Origin: Amblyomma americanum
Lineage: Eukaryota; Arthropoda; Arachnida; Ixodida; Ixodidae
Length of the DNA: 64,000 bases
Assembly (NCBI RefSeq): GCF_052857255.1
Contig: NW_027526685.1
Location: forward strand, 62,001 to 126,000
Reading direction: 5' to 3'
In this document: one piece after another, positions 22,926-37,500 of the stretch
Numbering within the stretch: position 1 is the stretch's first letter
Layout of the letters: the number at the start of each line of letters is the position of its first letter
Notes under the pieces: generated by a model
What the model was told of the DNA's origin: nothing
Database searches by the model: none
The model's input: only the letters and a program-made list of their open reading frames with translations
Made by a program: the position numbers and the translations under genes

Positions 22926-24800
22926 CTTCGACGACTTGTAAAATCGATGCTCGTTAATCGTGCTAGTTTCGATGTAAAACGATGTATCCCGTTGATTTGA
23001 GCCGGAATACAAGTTTTCGCGCAGTTCTGAGACAAAAAGTTTAGAGCTTTTTCTCGTCTACTCTTCGACGATTTGTAAAATCGATGCTCGCGAATTTTGC
23101 TTGTCTTGATCTAAAACGATGTATCCCATTGTTTTGAGCCGCAATACAAGTTTTCGCGCAGTTCTGAGAGAAAAAGTTTACACCTTTCTCTCGTCTACTC
23201 TTCGACGACTTGTTAAATTGATGCTGGTGAATTTTGCTACTTTCTATTTAAAACGATGTATCCCGTTGTTTTGAGCCGGAATACAAGTTTTCGCGCAGTT
23301 CTGAGAGAAAAAGTTTACACCTTTCTCTCGTCTACTCTTCGACGACTTGTAAAATTGATGCTCGTGAATTTTGCTAGTTTCTATCTAAAACGATGTATCC
23401 TGTTGTTTTGAGCTGGAATACAAGTTTTCGCGCAGTTCTGAGAGAAAAAGGTTACACCTTTCTCTCGTCTACTCTTCGACGACTTGTAAAATCGATGCTC
23501 GTGAATCTTGATAGTTTCGTACTAAAACAATGTATCCCGTTGTTTTGAGACGGAATACGAGTTTTCGCGCAGTTCTGAGAGAAAACGTTTACCCCTTTCT
23601 CTCGTCTACTCTTCGACGACTTGTAAAATCGATGCTCGTTAATCTTGATAGTTTCGTTCTAAAACAATGTATCCCGTTGTTTTGAGACGGAATACGAGTT
23701 TTCGCGCAGTTCTGAGAGAAAACGTTTACCTCTTTCTCTCGTCTACTCTTCGACGACTTGTAGAATCGATGCTCGTGAATCTTGACAGTATCGCTCTAAA
23801 ACGATGTATCCCGTTGTTTTGAGCCGGAATACAAGTTTTCGCGCAGTTCTGAGAGAAAAAGTTTACACCTTTCTCTCGTCTACTCTTCGACGACTTGTAA
23901 AATCGATGATCGTTAATCGTGCTAGTTTCGATCTAAAACGATGTATCCCGTTGATTTGAGCCGGAATACAAGTTTTCGCGCAGTTCTGAGACAAAAAGTT
24001 TACAGCTTTTTCTCGTCTACTCTTCGACGATTTGTAAAATCGATGCTCGCGAATTTTGCTTGTCTTGATCTAAAACGATGTATCCCATTGTTTTGAGCCG
24101 CAATACAAGTTTTCGCGCAGTTCTGAGAGAAAAAGTTTACACCTTTCTCTCGTCTACTCTTCGACGACTTGTTAAATTGATGCTGGTGAATTTTGCTACT
24201 TTCGATCTAAAACGATGTATCCCGTTGTTTTGAGCCGGAATACAAGTTTTCGCGCAGTTCTGAGAGAAAAAGTTTACACCTTTCTCTCGTCTACTCTTCG
24301 ACGACTTGTAAAATCGATGCTCGTTAATCGTGCTAGTTTCGATGTAAAACGATGTATCCCGTTGATTTGAGCCGGAATACAAGTTTTCGCGCAGTTCTGA
24401 GACAAAAAGTTTAGAGCTTTTTCTCGTCTACTCTTCGACGATTTGTAAAATCGATGCTCGCGAATTTTGCTTGTCTTGATCTAAAACGATGTATCCCATT
24501 GTTTTGAGCCGCAATACAAGTTTTCGCGCAGTTCTGAGAGAAAAAGTTTACACCTTTCTCTCGTCTACTCTTCGACGACTTGTTAAATTGATGCTGGTGA
24601 ATTTTGGTACTTTCTATTTAAAACGATGTATCCCGTTGTTTTGAGCCGGAATACAAGTTTTCGCGCAGTTCTGAGAGAAAAAGTTTACACCTTTCTCTCG
24701 TCTACTCTTCGACGACTTGTAAAATTGATGCTCGTGAATTTTGCTAGTTTCGATCTAAAACGATGTATCCTGTTGTTTTGAGCTGGAATACAAGTTTTCG
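22060..24800 (+). repeat. Tandem pair of 1370-bp (10-monomer) units
   Basis: Bases about 22060-23430 and 23430-24800 are two adjacent copies of a 10-monomer unit. The rare GTTTCGTACTAAAAC variant lies at the same offset (ATAGTTTCGT at 22141 and 23511), and the long run of GAGACAAAAAG, GCGAATTTTGCTTG and GAGCCGCAATAC monomers repeats in the same order. By eye only a few differences stand out, such as ATCGATGAT near 23904, CTATCTAAAA near 23381 and TTTTGGTAC near 24602. The first copy overlaps the end of the large segmental repeat. Confidence 0.85.
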
Positions 24801-27800
24801 CGCAGTTCTGAGAGAAAAAGTTTACACCTTTCTCTCGTCTACTCTTCGACGACTTGTTAAATCGATGCTCGTGAATTTTGCTACTTTTGATCTAAAACGA
24901 TGTATCCCGTTGTTTTGAGCCGAAATACAATTTTTCGCGCAGTTCTGAGAGAAAAAGTTTACACCTTTCTCTCGTCTACTCTTCGACGACTTGTAAAATC
25001 GATGCTCGTGAATCTTGATAGTTTCGATCTAAAACGATGTATTCCGTTGTTTTGAGCCGGAATACAAGTTTTCGCGCAGATCTGAGAGAAAAATTTACAC
25101 CTTTCTCTCGTCTACTCTGCGACGACTTGTAAAATCGATGCTCGTGAATCTTGCTAGTTTCGATCTAAAACGATGTATCCCGTTGTTTTGAGCCGGAATA
25201 CAAGTTTTCGCGCAGTTCTGAGAGAAAAAGTTTACACCTTTCTCTCGTGTACTCTTCGACGACTTGTAAAATCGATGCTGGTGAATCTTGATAGTTTCGT
25301 TCTAAAACAATGTATCCCGTTGTTTTGAGACGGAATACGAGTTTTCGCGCAGTTCTGAGAGAAAACGTTTACCCCTTTCTCTCGTCTACTCTTCGACGAC
25401 TTGTAAAATCGATGCTCGTTAATCGTGCTAGTTTCGATCTAAAACGATGTATCCCGTTGTTTCGAGCCGGAATACAAGTTTTCGCGCAGTTCTGAGAGAA
25501 AAAGTTTACACCTTTCTCTCGTCTACTCTTCGACGACTTGTAAAATCGATGCTCGTGAATCTTTCTAGTTTCGATCTAAAACGATGTATCCCATTGCTTT
25601 GAGCCGGAATACAAGTTTTTGCGCAGTTCTGAGAGAAAAAGTTTACACCTTTCTCTCGTCTACTCTGCGACGACTTGTAAAATCGGTGCTCGTGAATCTT
25701 GCTAGTTTCGATCTATAACGATGTATCCCGTTGTTTTGAGCCGGAATACAAGTTTTCGCGCAGTTCTGAGAGAAAAAGTTTACACCTTTCTCTCGTCTAC
25801 TCTTCGACGACTTGTAAAATCGATGCTCGTGAATCTTGATAGTTTCGTACTAAAACAATGTATCCCGTTGTTTTGAGACGGAATACGAGTTTTCGCGCAG
25901 TTCTGAGAGAAAACGTTTACCCCTTTCTCTCGTCTACTCTTCGACGACTTGTAAAATCGATGCTCGTTAATCTTGATAGTTTCGTTCTAAAACAATGTAT
26001 CCCGTTGTTTTGAGACGGAATACGAGTTTTCGCGCAGTTCTGAGAGAAAACGTTTACCTCTTTCTCTCGTCTACTCTTCGACGACTTGTAGAATCGATGC
26101 TCGTGAATCTTGACAGTATCGCTCTAAAACGATGTATCCCGTTGTTTTGAGCCGGAATACAAGTTTTCGCGCAGTTCTGAGAGAAAAAGTTTACACCTTT
26201 CTCTCGTCTACTCTTCGACGACTTGTAAAATCGATGCTCGTTAATCGTGCTAGTTTCGATCTAAAACGATGTATCCCGTTGATTTGAGCCGGAATACAAG
26301 TTTTCGCGCAGTTCTGAGAGAAAAAGTTTACAGCTTTTTCTCGTCTACTCTTTGACGATTTGTAAAATCGATGCTCGTGAATCTTGATTGTTTCGATCTA
26401 AAACGATGTATCCCGTTGTTTTGAGCCGGAATACAAGTTTTCGCGCAGTTCTGAGAGAAAAAGTTTACACCTTTCTCTCGTCTACTCTTCGACGACTTGT
26501 AAAATCGATGCTCGTGAATCTTGCTAGTTTCGATCTAAAACGATGTATCCCATTGCTTTGAGCCGGAATACAAGTTTTTGCGCAGTTCTGAGAGAAAAAG
26601 TTTACACCTTTCTCTCGTCTACTCTTCGACGACTTGTAAAATCGATGCTCGTTAATCTTGCTAGTTTCAATCTAAAACGATGTATCCCGTTGTTTTGAGC
26701 CGGAATACAAGTTTTCGCGCAGTTCTGAGAGAAAAAGTTTACATCTTTCTCTCGTCTACTCTTCGACGACTTGTAAAATCGATGCTCGTGAATCTTGATA
26801 GTTTCGCTCTAAAACAGTGTAAACCGTTGTTTTGAGCCGGAATACGAGTTTTCGCGCAGTTCTGAGAGAAAAAGTTTACACCTTTCTCTCGTCTACTCTT
26901 CGACGACTTGTAAAATTGATGCTCGTGAATTTTGCTAGTTTCGATCTAAAACGATGTATCCTGTTGTTTTGAGCTGGAAAACAAGTTTTCGCGCAGTTCT
27001 GAGAGAAAACGTTTACACCTTTCTCTCGTCTACTCTTCGACGACTTGTTAAATCGATGCTCGTGAATTTTGCTACTTTTGATCTAAAACGATGTATCCCG
27101 TTGTTTTGAGCCGAAATACAATTTTTCGCGCAGTTCTGAGAGAAAAAGTTTACACCTTTCTCTCGTCTACTCTTCGACGACTTGTAAAATCGATGCTCGT
27201 GAATCTTGATAGTTTCGATCTAAAACGATGTATTCCGTTGTTTGAGCCGGAATACAAGTTTTCGCGCAGTTCTGAGAGAAAAATTTACACCTTTCTCTCG
27301 TCTACTCTGCGACGACTTGTAAAATCGATGCTCGTGAATCTTGCTAGTTTCGATCTAAAACGATGTATCCCGTTGTTTTGAGCCGGAATACAAGTTTTCG
27401 CGCAGTTCTGAGAGAAAAAGTTTACACCTTTCTCTCGTGTACTCTTCGACGACTTGTAAAATCGATGCTGGTGAATCTTGATAGTTTCGTTCTAAAACAA
27501 TGTATCCCGTTGTTTTGAGACGGAATACGAGTTTTCGCGCAGTTCTGAGAGAAAACGTTTACCCCTTTCTCTCGTCTACTCTTCGACGACTTGTAAAATC
27601 GATGCTCGTTAATAGTGCTAGTTTCGATCTAAAACGATGTATCCCGTTGTTTCGAGCCGGAATACAAGTTTTCGCGCAGTTCTGAGAGAAAAAGTTTACA
27701 CCTTTCTCTCGTCTACTCTTCGACGACTTGTAAAATCGATGCTCGTGAATCTTTCTAGTTTCGATCTAAAACGATGTATCCCATTGCTTTGTGCCGGAAT

Positions 27801-30800
27801 ACAAGTTTTTGCGCAGTTCTGAGAGAAAAAGTTTACACCTTTCTCTCGTCTACTCTTCGACGACTTGTAAAATCGATGCTCGTGAATCTTGATAGTTTCG
27901 ATCTAAAACGATGTATTCCGTTGTTTTGAGCCGGAATACAAGTTTTCGCGCAGTTCTGAGAGAAAAAGTTTACACCTTTCTCTCTTCTACTCTTCGACGA
28001 CTTGTAAAATCGATGCTCGTTAATCGTGCTAGTTTCGATCTAAAACGATGTATCCCGTTGTTTCGAGCCGGAACACAAGTTTTAGCGCAGTTCTGAGAGA
28101 AAAAGTTTACACCTTTTTCTCGTCTACTTTTCGACGACTTGTAAAATCGATGCTCGTGAATCTTGATAGTTTCGTTCTAAAACAATGTATCCCGTTGTTT
28201 TGAGACGGAATACGAGTTTTCGCGCAGTTCTGAGAGGAAACGTTTACCCCTTTCTCTCGTCTACTCTTCGACGACTTGTAAAATCGATGCTCGTGAATCT
28301 TGCTAGTTTCGATCTAAAACGATGTATCCCGTTGTTTTGAGCCGGAATACAAGTTTTCGCGCAGTTCTGAGAGAAAAAGTTTACACCTTTCTCTCGTGTA
28401 CTCTTCGACGACTTGTAAAATCGATGCTGGTGAATCTTGATAGTTTCGTTCTAAAACAATGTATCCCGTTGTTTTGAGACGGAATACGAGTTTTCGCGCA
28501 GTTCTGAGAGAAAAAGTTTACACCTTTCTCTCGTCTACTCTTCGACGACTTGTAAAATCGATGCTCGTGAATCTTTCTAGTTTCGATCTAAAACGATGTA
28601 TCCCATTGCTTTGTGCCGGAATACAAGTTTTTGCGCAGTTCTGAGAGAAAAAGTTTACACCTTTCTCTCGTCTACTCTTCGACGACTTGTAAAATCGATG
28701 CTCGTGAATCTTGATAGTTTCGATCTAAAACGATGTATTCCGTTGTTTTGAGCCGGAATACAAGTTTTCGCGCAGTTCTGAGAGAAAAAGTTTACACCTT
28801 TCTCTCGTCTACTCTTCGACGACTTGTAAAATCGATGCTCGTTAATCGTGCTAGTTTCGATCTAAAACGATGTATCCCGTTGTTTCGAGCCGGAATACAA
28901 GTTTTAGCGCAGTTCTGAGAGAAAAAGTTTACACCTTTTTCTCGTCTACTTTTCGACGACTTGTAAAATCGATGCTCGTGAATCTTGATAGTTTCGATCT
29001 AAAACGATGTATTCCGTTGTTTGAGCCGGAATACAAGTTTTCGCGCAGTTCTGAGAGAAAAATTTACACCTTTCTCTCGTCTACTCTGCGACGACTTGTA
29101 AAATCGATGCTCGTGAATCTTGCTAGTTTCGATCTAAAACGATGTATCCCGTTGTTTTGAGCCGGAATACAAGTTTTCGCGCAGTTCTGAGAGAAAAAGT
29201 TTACACCTTTCTCTCGTGTACTCTTCGACGACTTGTAAAATCGATGCTGGTGAATCTTGATAGTTTCGTTCTAAAACAATGTATCCCGTTGTTTTGAGAC
29301 GGAATACGAGTTTTCGCGCAGTTCTGAGAGAAAACGTTTACCCCTTTCTCTCGTCTACTCTTCGACGACTTGTAAAATCGATGCTCGTTAATAGTGCTAG
29401 TTTCGATCTAAAACGATGTATCCCGTTGTTTCGAGCCGGAATACAAGTTTTCGCGCAGTTCTGAGAGAAAAAGTTTACACCTTTCTCTCGTCTACTCTTC
29501 GACGACTTGTAAAATCGATGCTCGTGAATCTTTCTAGTTTCGATCTAAAACGATGTATCCCATTGCTTTGTGCCGGAATACAAGTTTTTGCGCAGTTCTG
29601 AGAGAAAAAGTTTACACCTTTCTCTCGTCTACTCTTCGACGACTTGTAAAATCGATGCTCGTGAATCTTGATAGTTTCGATCTAAAACGATGTATTCCGT
29701 TGTTTTGAGCCGGAATACAAGTTTTCGCGCAGTTCTGAGAGAAAAAGTTTACACCTTTCTCTCGTCTACTCTTCGACGACTTGTAAAATCGATGCTCGTT
29801 AATCGTGCTAGTTTCGATCTAAAACGATGTATCCCGTTGTTTCGAGCCGGAATACAAGTTTTAGCGCAGTTCTGAGAGAAAAAGTTTACACCTTTTTCTC
29901 GTCTACTTTTCGACGACTTGTAAAATCGATGCTCGTGAATCTTGATAGTTTCGTTCTAAAACAATGTATCCCGTTGTTTTGAGACGGAATACGAGTTTTC
30001 GCGCAGTTCTGAGAGAAAACGTTTACCCCTTTCTCTCGTCTACTCTTCGACGACTTGTAAAATCGATGCTCGTTAATCGTGCTAGTTTCGATCTAAAACG
30101 ATGTATCCCGTTGTTTCGAGCCGGAATACAAGTTTTCGCGCAGTTCTGAGAGAAAAAGTTTACACCTTTCTCTCGTCTACTCTTCGACGACTTGTAAAAT
30201 CGATGCTGGTGAATCTTGATAGTTTCGTTCTAAAACAATGTATCCCGTTGTTTTGAGACGGAATACGAGTTTTCGCGCAGTTCTGAGAGAAAACGTTTAC
30301 CCCTTTCTCTCGTCTACTCTTCGACGACTTGTAAAATCGATGCTCGTTAATCGTGCTAGTTTCGATCTAAAACGATGTATCCCGTTGTTTCGAGCCGGAA
30401 TACAAGTTTTCGCGCAGTTCTGAGAGAAAAAGTTTACACCTTTCTCTCGTCTACTCTTCGACGACTTGTAAAATCGATGCTCGTGAATCTTTCTAGTTTC
30501 GATCTAAAACGATGTATCCCATTGGTTTGAGCCGGAATACAAGTTTTTGCGCAGTTCTGAGAGAAAAAGTTTACACCTTTCTCTCGTCTACTCTGCGACG
30601 ACTTGTAAAATCGGTGCTCGTGAATATTGCTAGTTTCGATCTATAACGATGTATCCCGTTGTTTTGAGCCGGAATACAAGTTTTCGCGCAGTTCTGAGAG
30701 AAAAAGTTTACACCTTTCTCTCGTCTACTCTTCGACGACTTGTAAAATCGATGCTCGTGAATCTTGATAGTTTCGTACTAAAACAATGTATCCCGTTGTT

Positions 30801-33800
30801 TTGAGACGGAATACGAGTTTTCGCGCAGTTCTGAGAGAAAACGTTTACCCCTTTCTCTCGTCTACTCTTCGACGACTTGTAAAATCGATGCTCGTTCATC
30901 TTGATAGTTTCGTTCTAAAACAATGTATCCCGTTGTTTTGAGACGGAATACGAGTTTTCGCGCAGTTCTGAGAGAAAACGTTTACCTCTTTCTCTCGTCT
31001 ACTCTTCGACGACTTGTAGAATCGATGCTCGTGAATCTTGACAGTATCGCTCTAAAACGATGTATCCCGTTGTTTTGAGCCGGAATACAAGTTTTCGCGC
31101 AGTTCTGAGAGAAAAAGTTTACACCTTTCTCTCGTCTACTCTTCGACGACTTGTAAAATCGATGCTCGTTAATCGTGCTAGTTTCGATCTAAAACGATGT
31201 ATCCCGTTGATTTGAGCCGGAATACAAGTGTTCGCGCAGTTCTGAGAGAAAAAGTTTACAGCTTTTTCTCGCCTACTCTTTGACGATTTGTAAAATCGAT
31301 GCTCGTGAATCTTGATTGTTTCGATCTAAAACGATGTATCCCGTTGTTTTGAGCCGGAATACAAGTTTTCGCGCAGTTCTGAGAGAAAACGTTTACACCT
31401 TTCTCTCGTCTACTCTTCGACGACTTGTAAAATCGATGCTCGTGAATCTTGCTAGTTTCGATCTAAAACGATGTATCCCATTGCTTTGAGCCGGAATACA
31501 AGTTTTTGCGCAGTTCTGAGAGAAAAAGTTTACACCTTTCTCTCGTCTACTCTTCGACGACTTGTAAAATCGATGCTCGTTAATCTTGCTAGTTTCAATC
31601 TAAAACGATGTATCCCGTTGTTTTGAGCCGGAATACAAGTTTTCGCGCAGTTCTGAGAGAAAAAGTTTACATCTTTCTCTCGTCTACTCTTCGACGACTT
31701 GTAAAATCGATGCTCGTGAATCTTGATAGTTTCGCTCTAAAACAGTGTAAACCGTTGTTTTGAGCCGGAATACGAGTTTTCGCGCAGTTCTGAGAGAAAA
31801 AGTTTACACCTTTCTCTCGTCTACTCTTCGACGACTTGTAAAATTGATGCTCGTGAATTTTGCTAGTTTCGATCTAAAACGATGTATCCTGTTGTTTTGA
31901 GCTGGAATACAAGTTTTCGCGCAGTTCTGAGAGAAAAAGTTTACACCTTTCTCTCGTCTACTCTTCGACGACTTGTTAAATCGATGCTCGTGAATTTTGC
32001 TACTTTTGATCTAAAACGATGTATCCCGTTGTTTTGAGCCGAAATACAATTTTTCGCGCAGTTCTGAGAGAAAAAGTTTACACCTTTCTCTCGTCTACTC
32101 TTCGACGACTTGTAAAATCGATGCTCGTGAATCTTGATAGTTTCGATCTAAAACGATGTATTCCGTTGTTTGAGCCGGAATACAAGTTTTCGCGCAGTTC
32201 TGAGAGAAAAATTTACACCTTTCTCTCGTCTACTCTGCGACGACTTGTAAAATCGATGCTCGTGAATCTTGCTAGTTTCGATCTAAAACGATGTATCCCG
32301 TTGTTTTGAGCCGGAATACAAGTTTTTGCGCAGTTCTGAGAGAAAAAGTTTACACCTTTCTCTCGTCTACTCTTCGACGACTTGTAAAATCGATGCTCGT
32401 GAATCTTGATAGTTTCGATCTAAAACGATGTATTCCGTTGTTTTGAGCCGGAATACAAGTTTTCGCGCAGTTCTGAGAGAAAAAGTTTACACCTTTCTCT
32501 CGTCTACTCTTCGACGACTTGTAAAATCGATGCTCGTTAATCGTGCTAGTTTCGATCTAAAACGATGTATCCCGTTGTTTCGAGCCGGAATACAAGTTTT
32601 AGCGCAGTTCTGAGAGAAAAAGTTTACACCTTTTTCTCGTCTACTTTTCGACGACTTGTAAAATCGATGCTCGTGAATCTTGCTAGTTTCGATCTAAAAC
32701 GGTGTATCCCGTTGTTTTGAGCCGGAATACAAGTTTTCGCGCAGTTCTGAGAGAAAAAGTTTACATCTTTCTGTCGTCTACTCTTCGACGACTTGTAGAA
32801 TCGATGCTCGTGAATCTTGATAGTATCGCTCTAAAACGATGTATCCCGTTGTTTTGAGCCGGAATACAAGTTTTCGCGCAGTTCTGAGAGAAAAAGTTTA
32901 CACCTTTCTCTCGTCTACTCTTCGACGACTTGTAAAATCGATGCTCGTGAATCTTGCTAGTTTCGATCTAAAACGATGTATCCCATTGTTTTGAGCCGGA
33001 ATACAAGTTTTTCCGCAGTAGTGAGAGAAAAAGTTTACACCTTTCTCTTGTCTGCTCTTCGACGACTTGTAAAATCGATGCTCGTGAATCTTGATAGTTT
33101 CGATCTAAAACGATGTATTCCGTTGCTTTGAGCCGGAATACAAGTTTTCGCGCAGTTCTGAGAGAAAAATTTACACCTTTCTATCGTCTACTCTGCGACC
33201 ACTTGTAAAATCGATGCTCGTGAATCTTGCTAGTTTCGATTTAAAACAATGTATCCCGTTGTTTTGAGCCGGAATACAAGTTTTCGCGCAGTTCTGAGAG
33301 AAAAAGTTTACACCTTTCTCTCGTCTACTCTTCGACGACTTGTAAAATCGACGCTCGTGAATCTTGATAGTTTCGTTCTAAAACAATGTATCTCGTTGTT
33401 TTGAGACGGAATACGAGTTTTCGCGCAGTTCTGAGAGAAAACGTTTACCCCTTTCTCTCGTCTACTCTTCGACGACTTGTAAAATCGATGCTCGTTAATC
33501 GTGCTAGTTTCGATCTAAAACGATGTATCCCGTTGTTTTGAGCCGGAATACAAGTTTTCGCGCAGTTCTGAGAGAAAAAGTTTACATCTTTCTCTCGTCT
33601 ACTCTTCGACAACTTGTAAAATCGATGCTCGTGAATCTTGATAGTTTCGTTCTAAAACAATGTATCCCGTTGTTTTGAGCCGGAATACAAGTTTTCGCGC
33701 AGTTCTGAGAGAAAAAGTTTACACCTTTCTCTCGTCTACTCTTCGACGACTTGTAAAATCGATGCTCGTTAATCGTGCTAGTTTCGATCTAAAACGATGT

Positions 33801-34560
33801 ATCCCGTTGTTTCGAGCCGGAATACAAGTTTTAGCGCAGTTCTGAGAGAAAAAGTTTACACCTTTTTCTCGTCTACTTTTCGACGACTTGTAAAATCGAT
33901 GCTCGTGAACCTTGCTAGTTTCGATCTAAAACGGTGTATCCCGTTGTTTTGAGCCGGAATAAAAGTTTTCGCGCAGTTCTGAGAGAAAAAGTTTACATCT
34001 TTCTCTCGTCTACTCTTCGACGACTTGTAGAATCGATGCTCGTGAATCTTGATAGTATCGCTCTAAAACGATGTATCCCGTTGTTTTGAGCCGGAATACA
34101 AGTTTTCGCGCAGTTCTGAGAGAAAAAGTTTACACCTTTCTCTCGTCTACTCTTCGACGACTTGTAAAATCGATGCTCGTGAATCTTGCTAGTTTCGATC
34201 TAAAACGATGTATCCCATTGTTTTGAGCCGGAATACAAGTTTTTCCGCAATTCTGAGAGGAAAAGTTTACACCTTTCTCTCGTCTACTCTTCGACGACTT
34301 GTAAAATCGATGCTCGTGAATCTTGATAGTTTCAATCTAAAACGATGTATTCCGTTGTTTTGAGCCGGAATACAAGTTTTCGCGCAGTTCTGAGAGAAAA
34401 ATTTACACCTTTCTCTCGTCTACTCTGCGACGACTTGTAAAATCGATGCTCGTGAATCTTGCTAGTTTCGATCTAAAACGGTGTATCCCGTTGTTTTGAG
34501 CCGGAATACAAGTTTTCGCGCAGTTCTGAGAGAAAAAGTTTACACCTTTCTCTCGTCTAC
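24800..34560 (+). repeat. Satellite block with 4928-bp and 1779-bp repeated segments
   Basis: Bases about 25260-27400 recur at 30190-32320 with an offset of 4928 (36 monomers minus 4 bp). The rare CAGTGTAAACC motif lies at 26815 and 31743. Inside the intervening part, about 27090-28120 recurs at 28870-29900 with an offset of 1779 (13 monomers minus 2 bp). One-base losses (TTGTTTGAGCC and GAAAAATTT) recur together in consecutive monomers. From about 32430 to 33950 the variant order is the one seen again at 55290-56810. Confidence 0.8.
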
Positions 34561-37500
34561 TCTTCGACGTCTTGTAAAATCGACGCTCGTGAATCTTGAT
34601 AGTTTCGTTCTAAAACAATGTATCCCGTTGTTTTGAGACGGAATACGAGTTTTCGCGCAGTTCTGAGAGAAAACGTTTACCCCTTTCTCTCGTCTACTCT
34701 TCGACGACTTGTAAAATCGATGCTCGTTAATCGTGCTAGTTTCGATCTAAAACGATGTATCCCGTTGTTTTGAGCCGGAATACAAGTTTTCGCGCAGTTC
34801 TGAGAGAAAAAGTTTACACCTTTCTCTCGTCTACTCTGCGACGACTTGTAAAATCGATGCTCGTGAATCTTGCTAGTTTCGATCTAAAACGGTGTATCCC
34901 GTTGTTTTGAGCCGGAATACAAGTTTTCGCGCAGTTCTGAGAGAAAAAGTTTACACCTTTTTCTCGTCTACTTTTCGACGACTTGTAAAATCGATGCTCG
35001 TGAACCTTGCTAGTTTCGATCTAAAACGGTGTATCCCGTTGTTTTGAGCCGGAATACAAGTTTTCGCGCAGTTCTGAGAGAAAAAGTTTACACCTTTCTC
35101 TCGTCTACTCTTCGACGTCTTGTAAAATCGACGCTCGTGAATCTTGATAGTTTCGTTCTAAAACAATGTATCCCGTTGTTTTGAGACGGAATACGAGTTT
35201 TCGCGCAGTTCTGAGAGAAAACGTTTACCCCTTTCTCTCGTCTACTCTTCGACGACTTGTAAAATCGATGCTCGTTAATCGTGCTAGTTTCGATCTAAAA
35301 CGATGTATCCCGTTGTTTTGAGCCGGAATACAAGTTTTCGCGCAGTTCTGAGAGAAAAAGTTTACACCTTTCTCTCGTCTACTCTTCGACAACTTGTAAA
35401 ATCGATGCTCGTGAATCTTGATAGTTTCGTTCTAAAACAATGTATCCCGTTGTTTTGAGACGGAATACGAGTTTTCGCGCAGTTCTGAGAGAAAACGTTT
35501 ACACCTTTCTCTCGTCTACTCTTCGACGACTTGTATAATCGATGCTCGTTAATCGTGCTAGTTTCGATCTAAAACGATGTATCCCGTTGTTTTGAGCCGG
35601 AATACAAGTTTTCGCGCAGTTCTGAGAGAAAAAGTTTACATCTTTCTCTCGTCTACTCTTCGACGTCTTGTAAAATCGACGCTCGTGAATCTTGATAGTT
35701 TCGTTCTAAAACAATGTATCCCGTTGTTTTGAGACGGAATACGAGTTTTCGCGCAGTTCTGAGAGAAAACGTTTACCCCTTTCTCTCGTCTACTCTTCGA
35801 CGACTTGTAAAATCGATGCTCGTTAATCGTGCTAGTTTCGATCTAAAACGATGTATCCCGTTGTTTTGAGCCGGAATACAAGTTTTCGCGCAGTTCTGAG
35901 AGAAAAAGTTTACACCTTTCTCTCGTCTACTCTGCGACGACTTGTAAAATCGATGCTCGTGAATCTTGCTAGTTTCGATCTAAAACGGTGTATCCCGTTG
36001 TTTTGAGCCGGAATACAAGTTTTCGCGCAGTTCTGAGAGAAAAAGTTTACACCTTTTTCTCGTCTACTTTTCGACGACTTGTAAAATCGATGCTCGTGAA
36101 CCTTGCTAGTTTCGATCTAAAACGGTGTATCCCGTTGTTTTGAGCCGGAATACAAGTTTTCGCGCAGTTCTGAGAGAAAAAGTTTACACCTTTCTCTCGT
36201 CTACTCTTCGACGTCTTGTAAAATCGACGCTCGTGAATCTTGATAGTTTCGTTCTAAAACAATGTATCCCGTTGTTTTGAGACGGAATACGAGTTTTCGC
36301 GCAGTTCTGAGAGAAAACGTTTACCCCTTTCTCTCGTCTACTCTTCGACGACTTGTAAAATCGATGCTCGTTAATCGTGCTAGTTTCGATCTAAAACGAT
36401 GTATCCCGTTGTTTTGAGCCGGAATACAAGTTTTCGCGCAGTTCTGAGAGAAAAAGTTTACACCTTTCTCTCGTCTACTCTTCGACAACTTGTAAAATCG
36501 ATGCTCGTGAATCTTGATAGTTTCGTTCTAAAACAATGTATCCCGTTGTTTTGAGACGGAATACGAGTTTTCGCGCAGTTCTGAGAGAAAACGTTTACAC
36601 CTTTCTCTCGTCTACTCTTCGACGACTTGTATAATCGATGCTCGTTAATCGTGCTAGTTTCGATCTAAAACGATGTATCCCGTTGTTTTGAGCCGGAATA
36701 CAAGTTTTCGCGCAGTTCTGAGAGAAAAAGTTTACATCTTTCTCTCGTCTACTCTTCGACAACTTGTAAAATCGATGCTCGTGAATCTTGATAGTTTCGT
36801 TCTAAAACAATGTATCCCGTTGTTTTGAGCCGGAATACAAGTTTTCGCGCAGTTCTGAGAGAAAAAGTTTACACCTTTCTCTCGTCTACTCTTCGACGTC
36901 TTGTAAAATCGACGCTCGTGAATCTTGATAGTTTCGTTCTAAAACGATGTATCCCGTTGTTTTGAGCCGGAATACAAGTTTTCGCGCAGTTCTGAGAGAA
37001 AAAGTTTACATCTTTCTCTCGTCTACTCTTCGACAACTTGTAAAATCGATGCTCGTGAATCTTGATAGTTTCGTTCTAAAACAATGTATCCCGTTGTTTT
37101 GAGACGGAATACGAGTTTTCGCGCAGTTCTGAGAGAAAACGTTTACATCTTTCTCTCGTCTACTCTTCGACGACTTGTAAAATTGATGCTCGTGAATTTT
37201 GCTAGTTTCGATCTAAAACGATGTATCCTGTTGTTTTGAGCTGGAATACAAGTTTTCGCGCAGTTCTGAGAGAAAAAGTTTACACCTTTCTCTCGTCTAC
37301 TCTTCGACGACTTGTTAAATCGATGCTCGTGAATTTTGCTACTTTTGATCTAAAACGATGTATCCCGTTGTTTTGAGCCGAAATACAATTTTTCGCGCAG
37401 TTCTGAGAGAAAAAGTTTACACCTTTCTCTCGTCTACTCTTCGACGACTTGTAAAATCGATGCTCGTGAATCTTGATAGTTTCGATCTAAAACGATGTAT

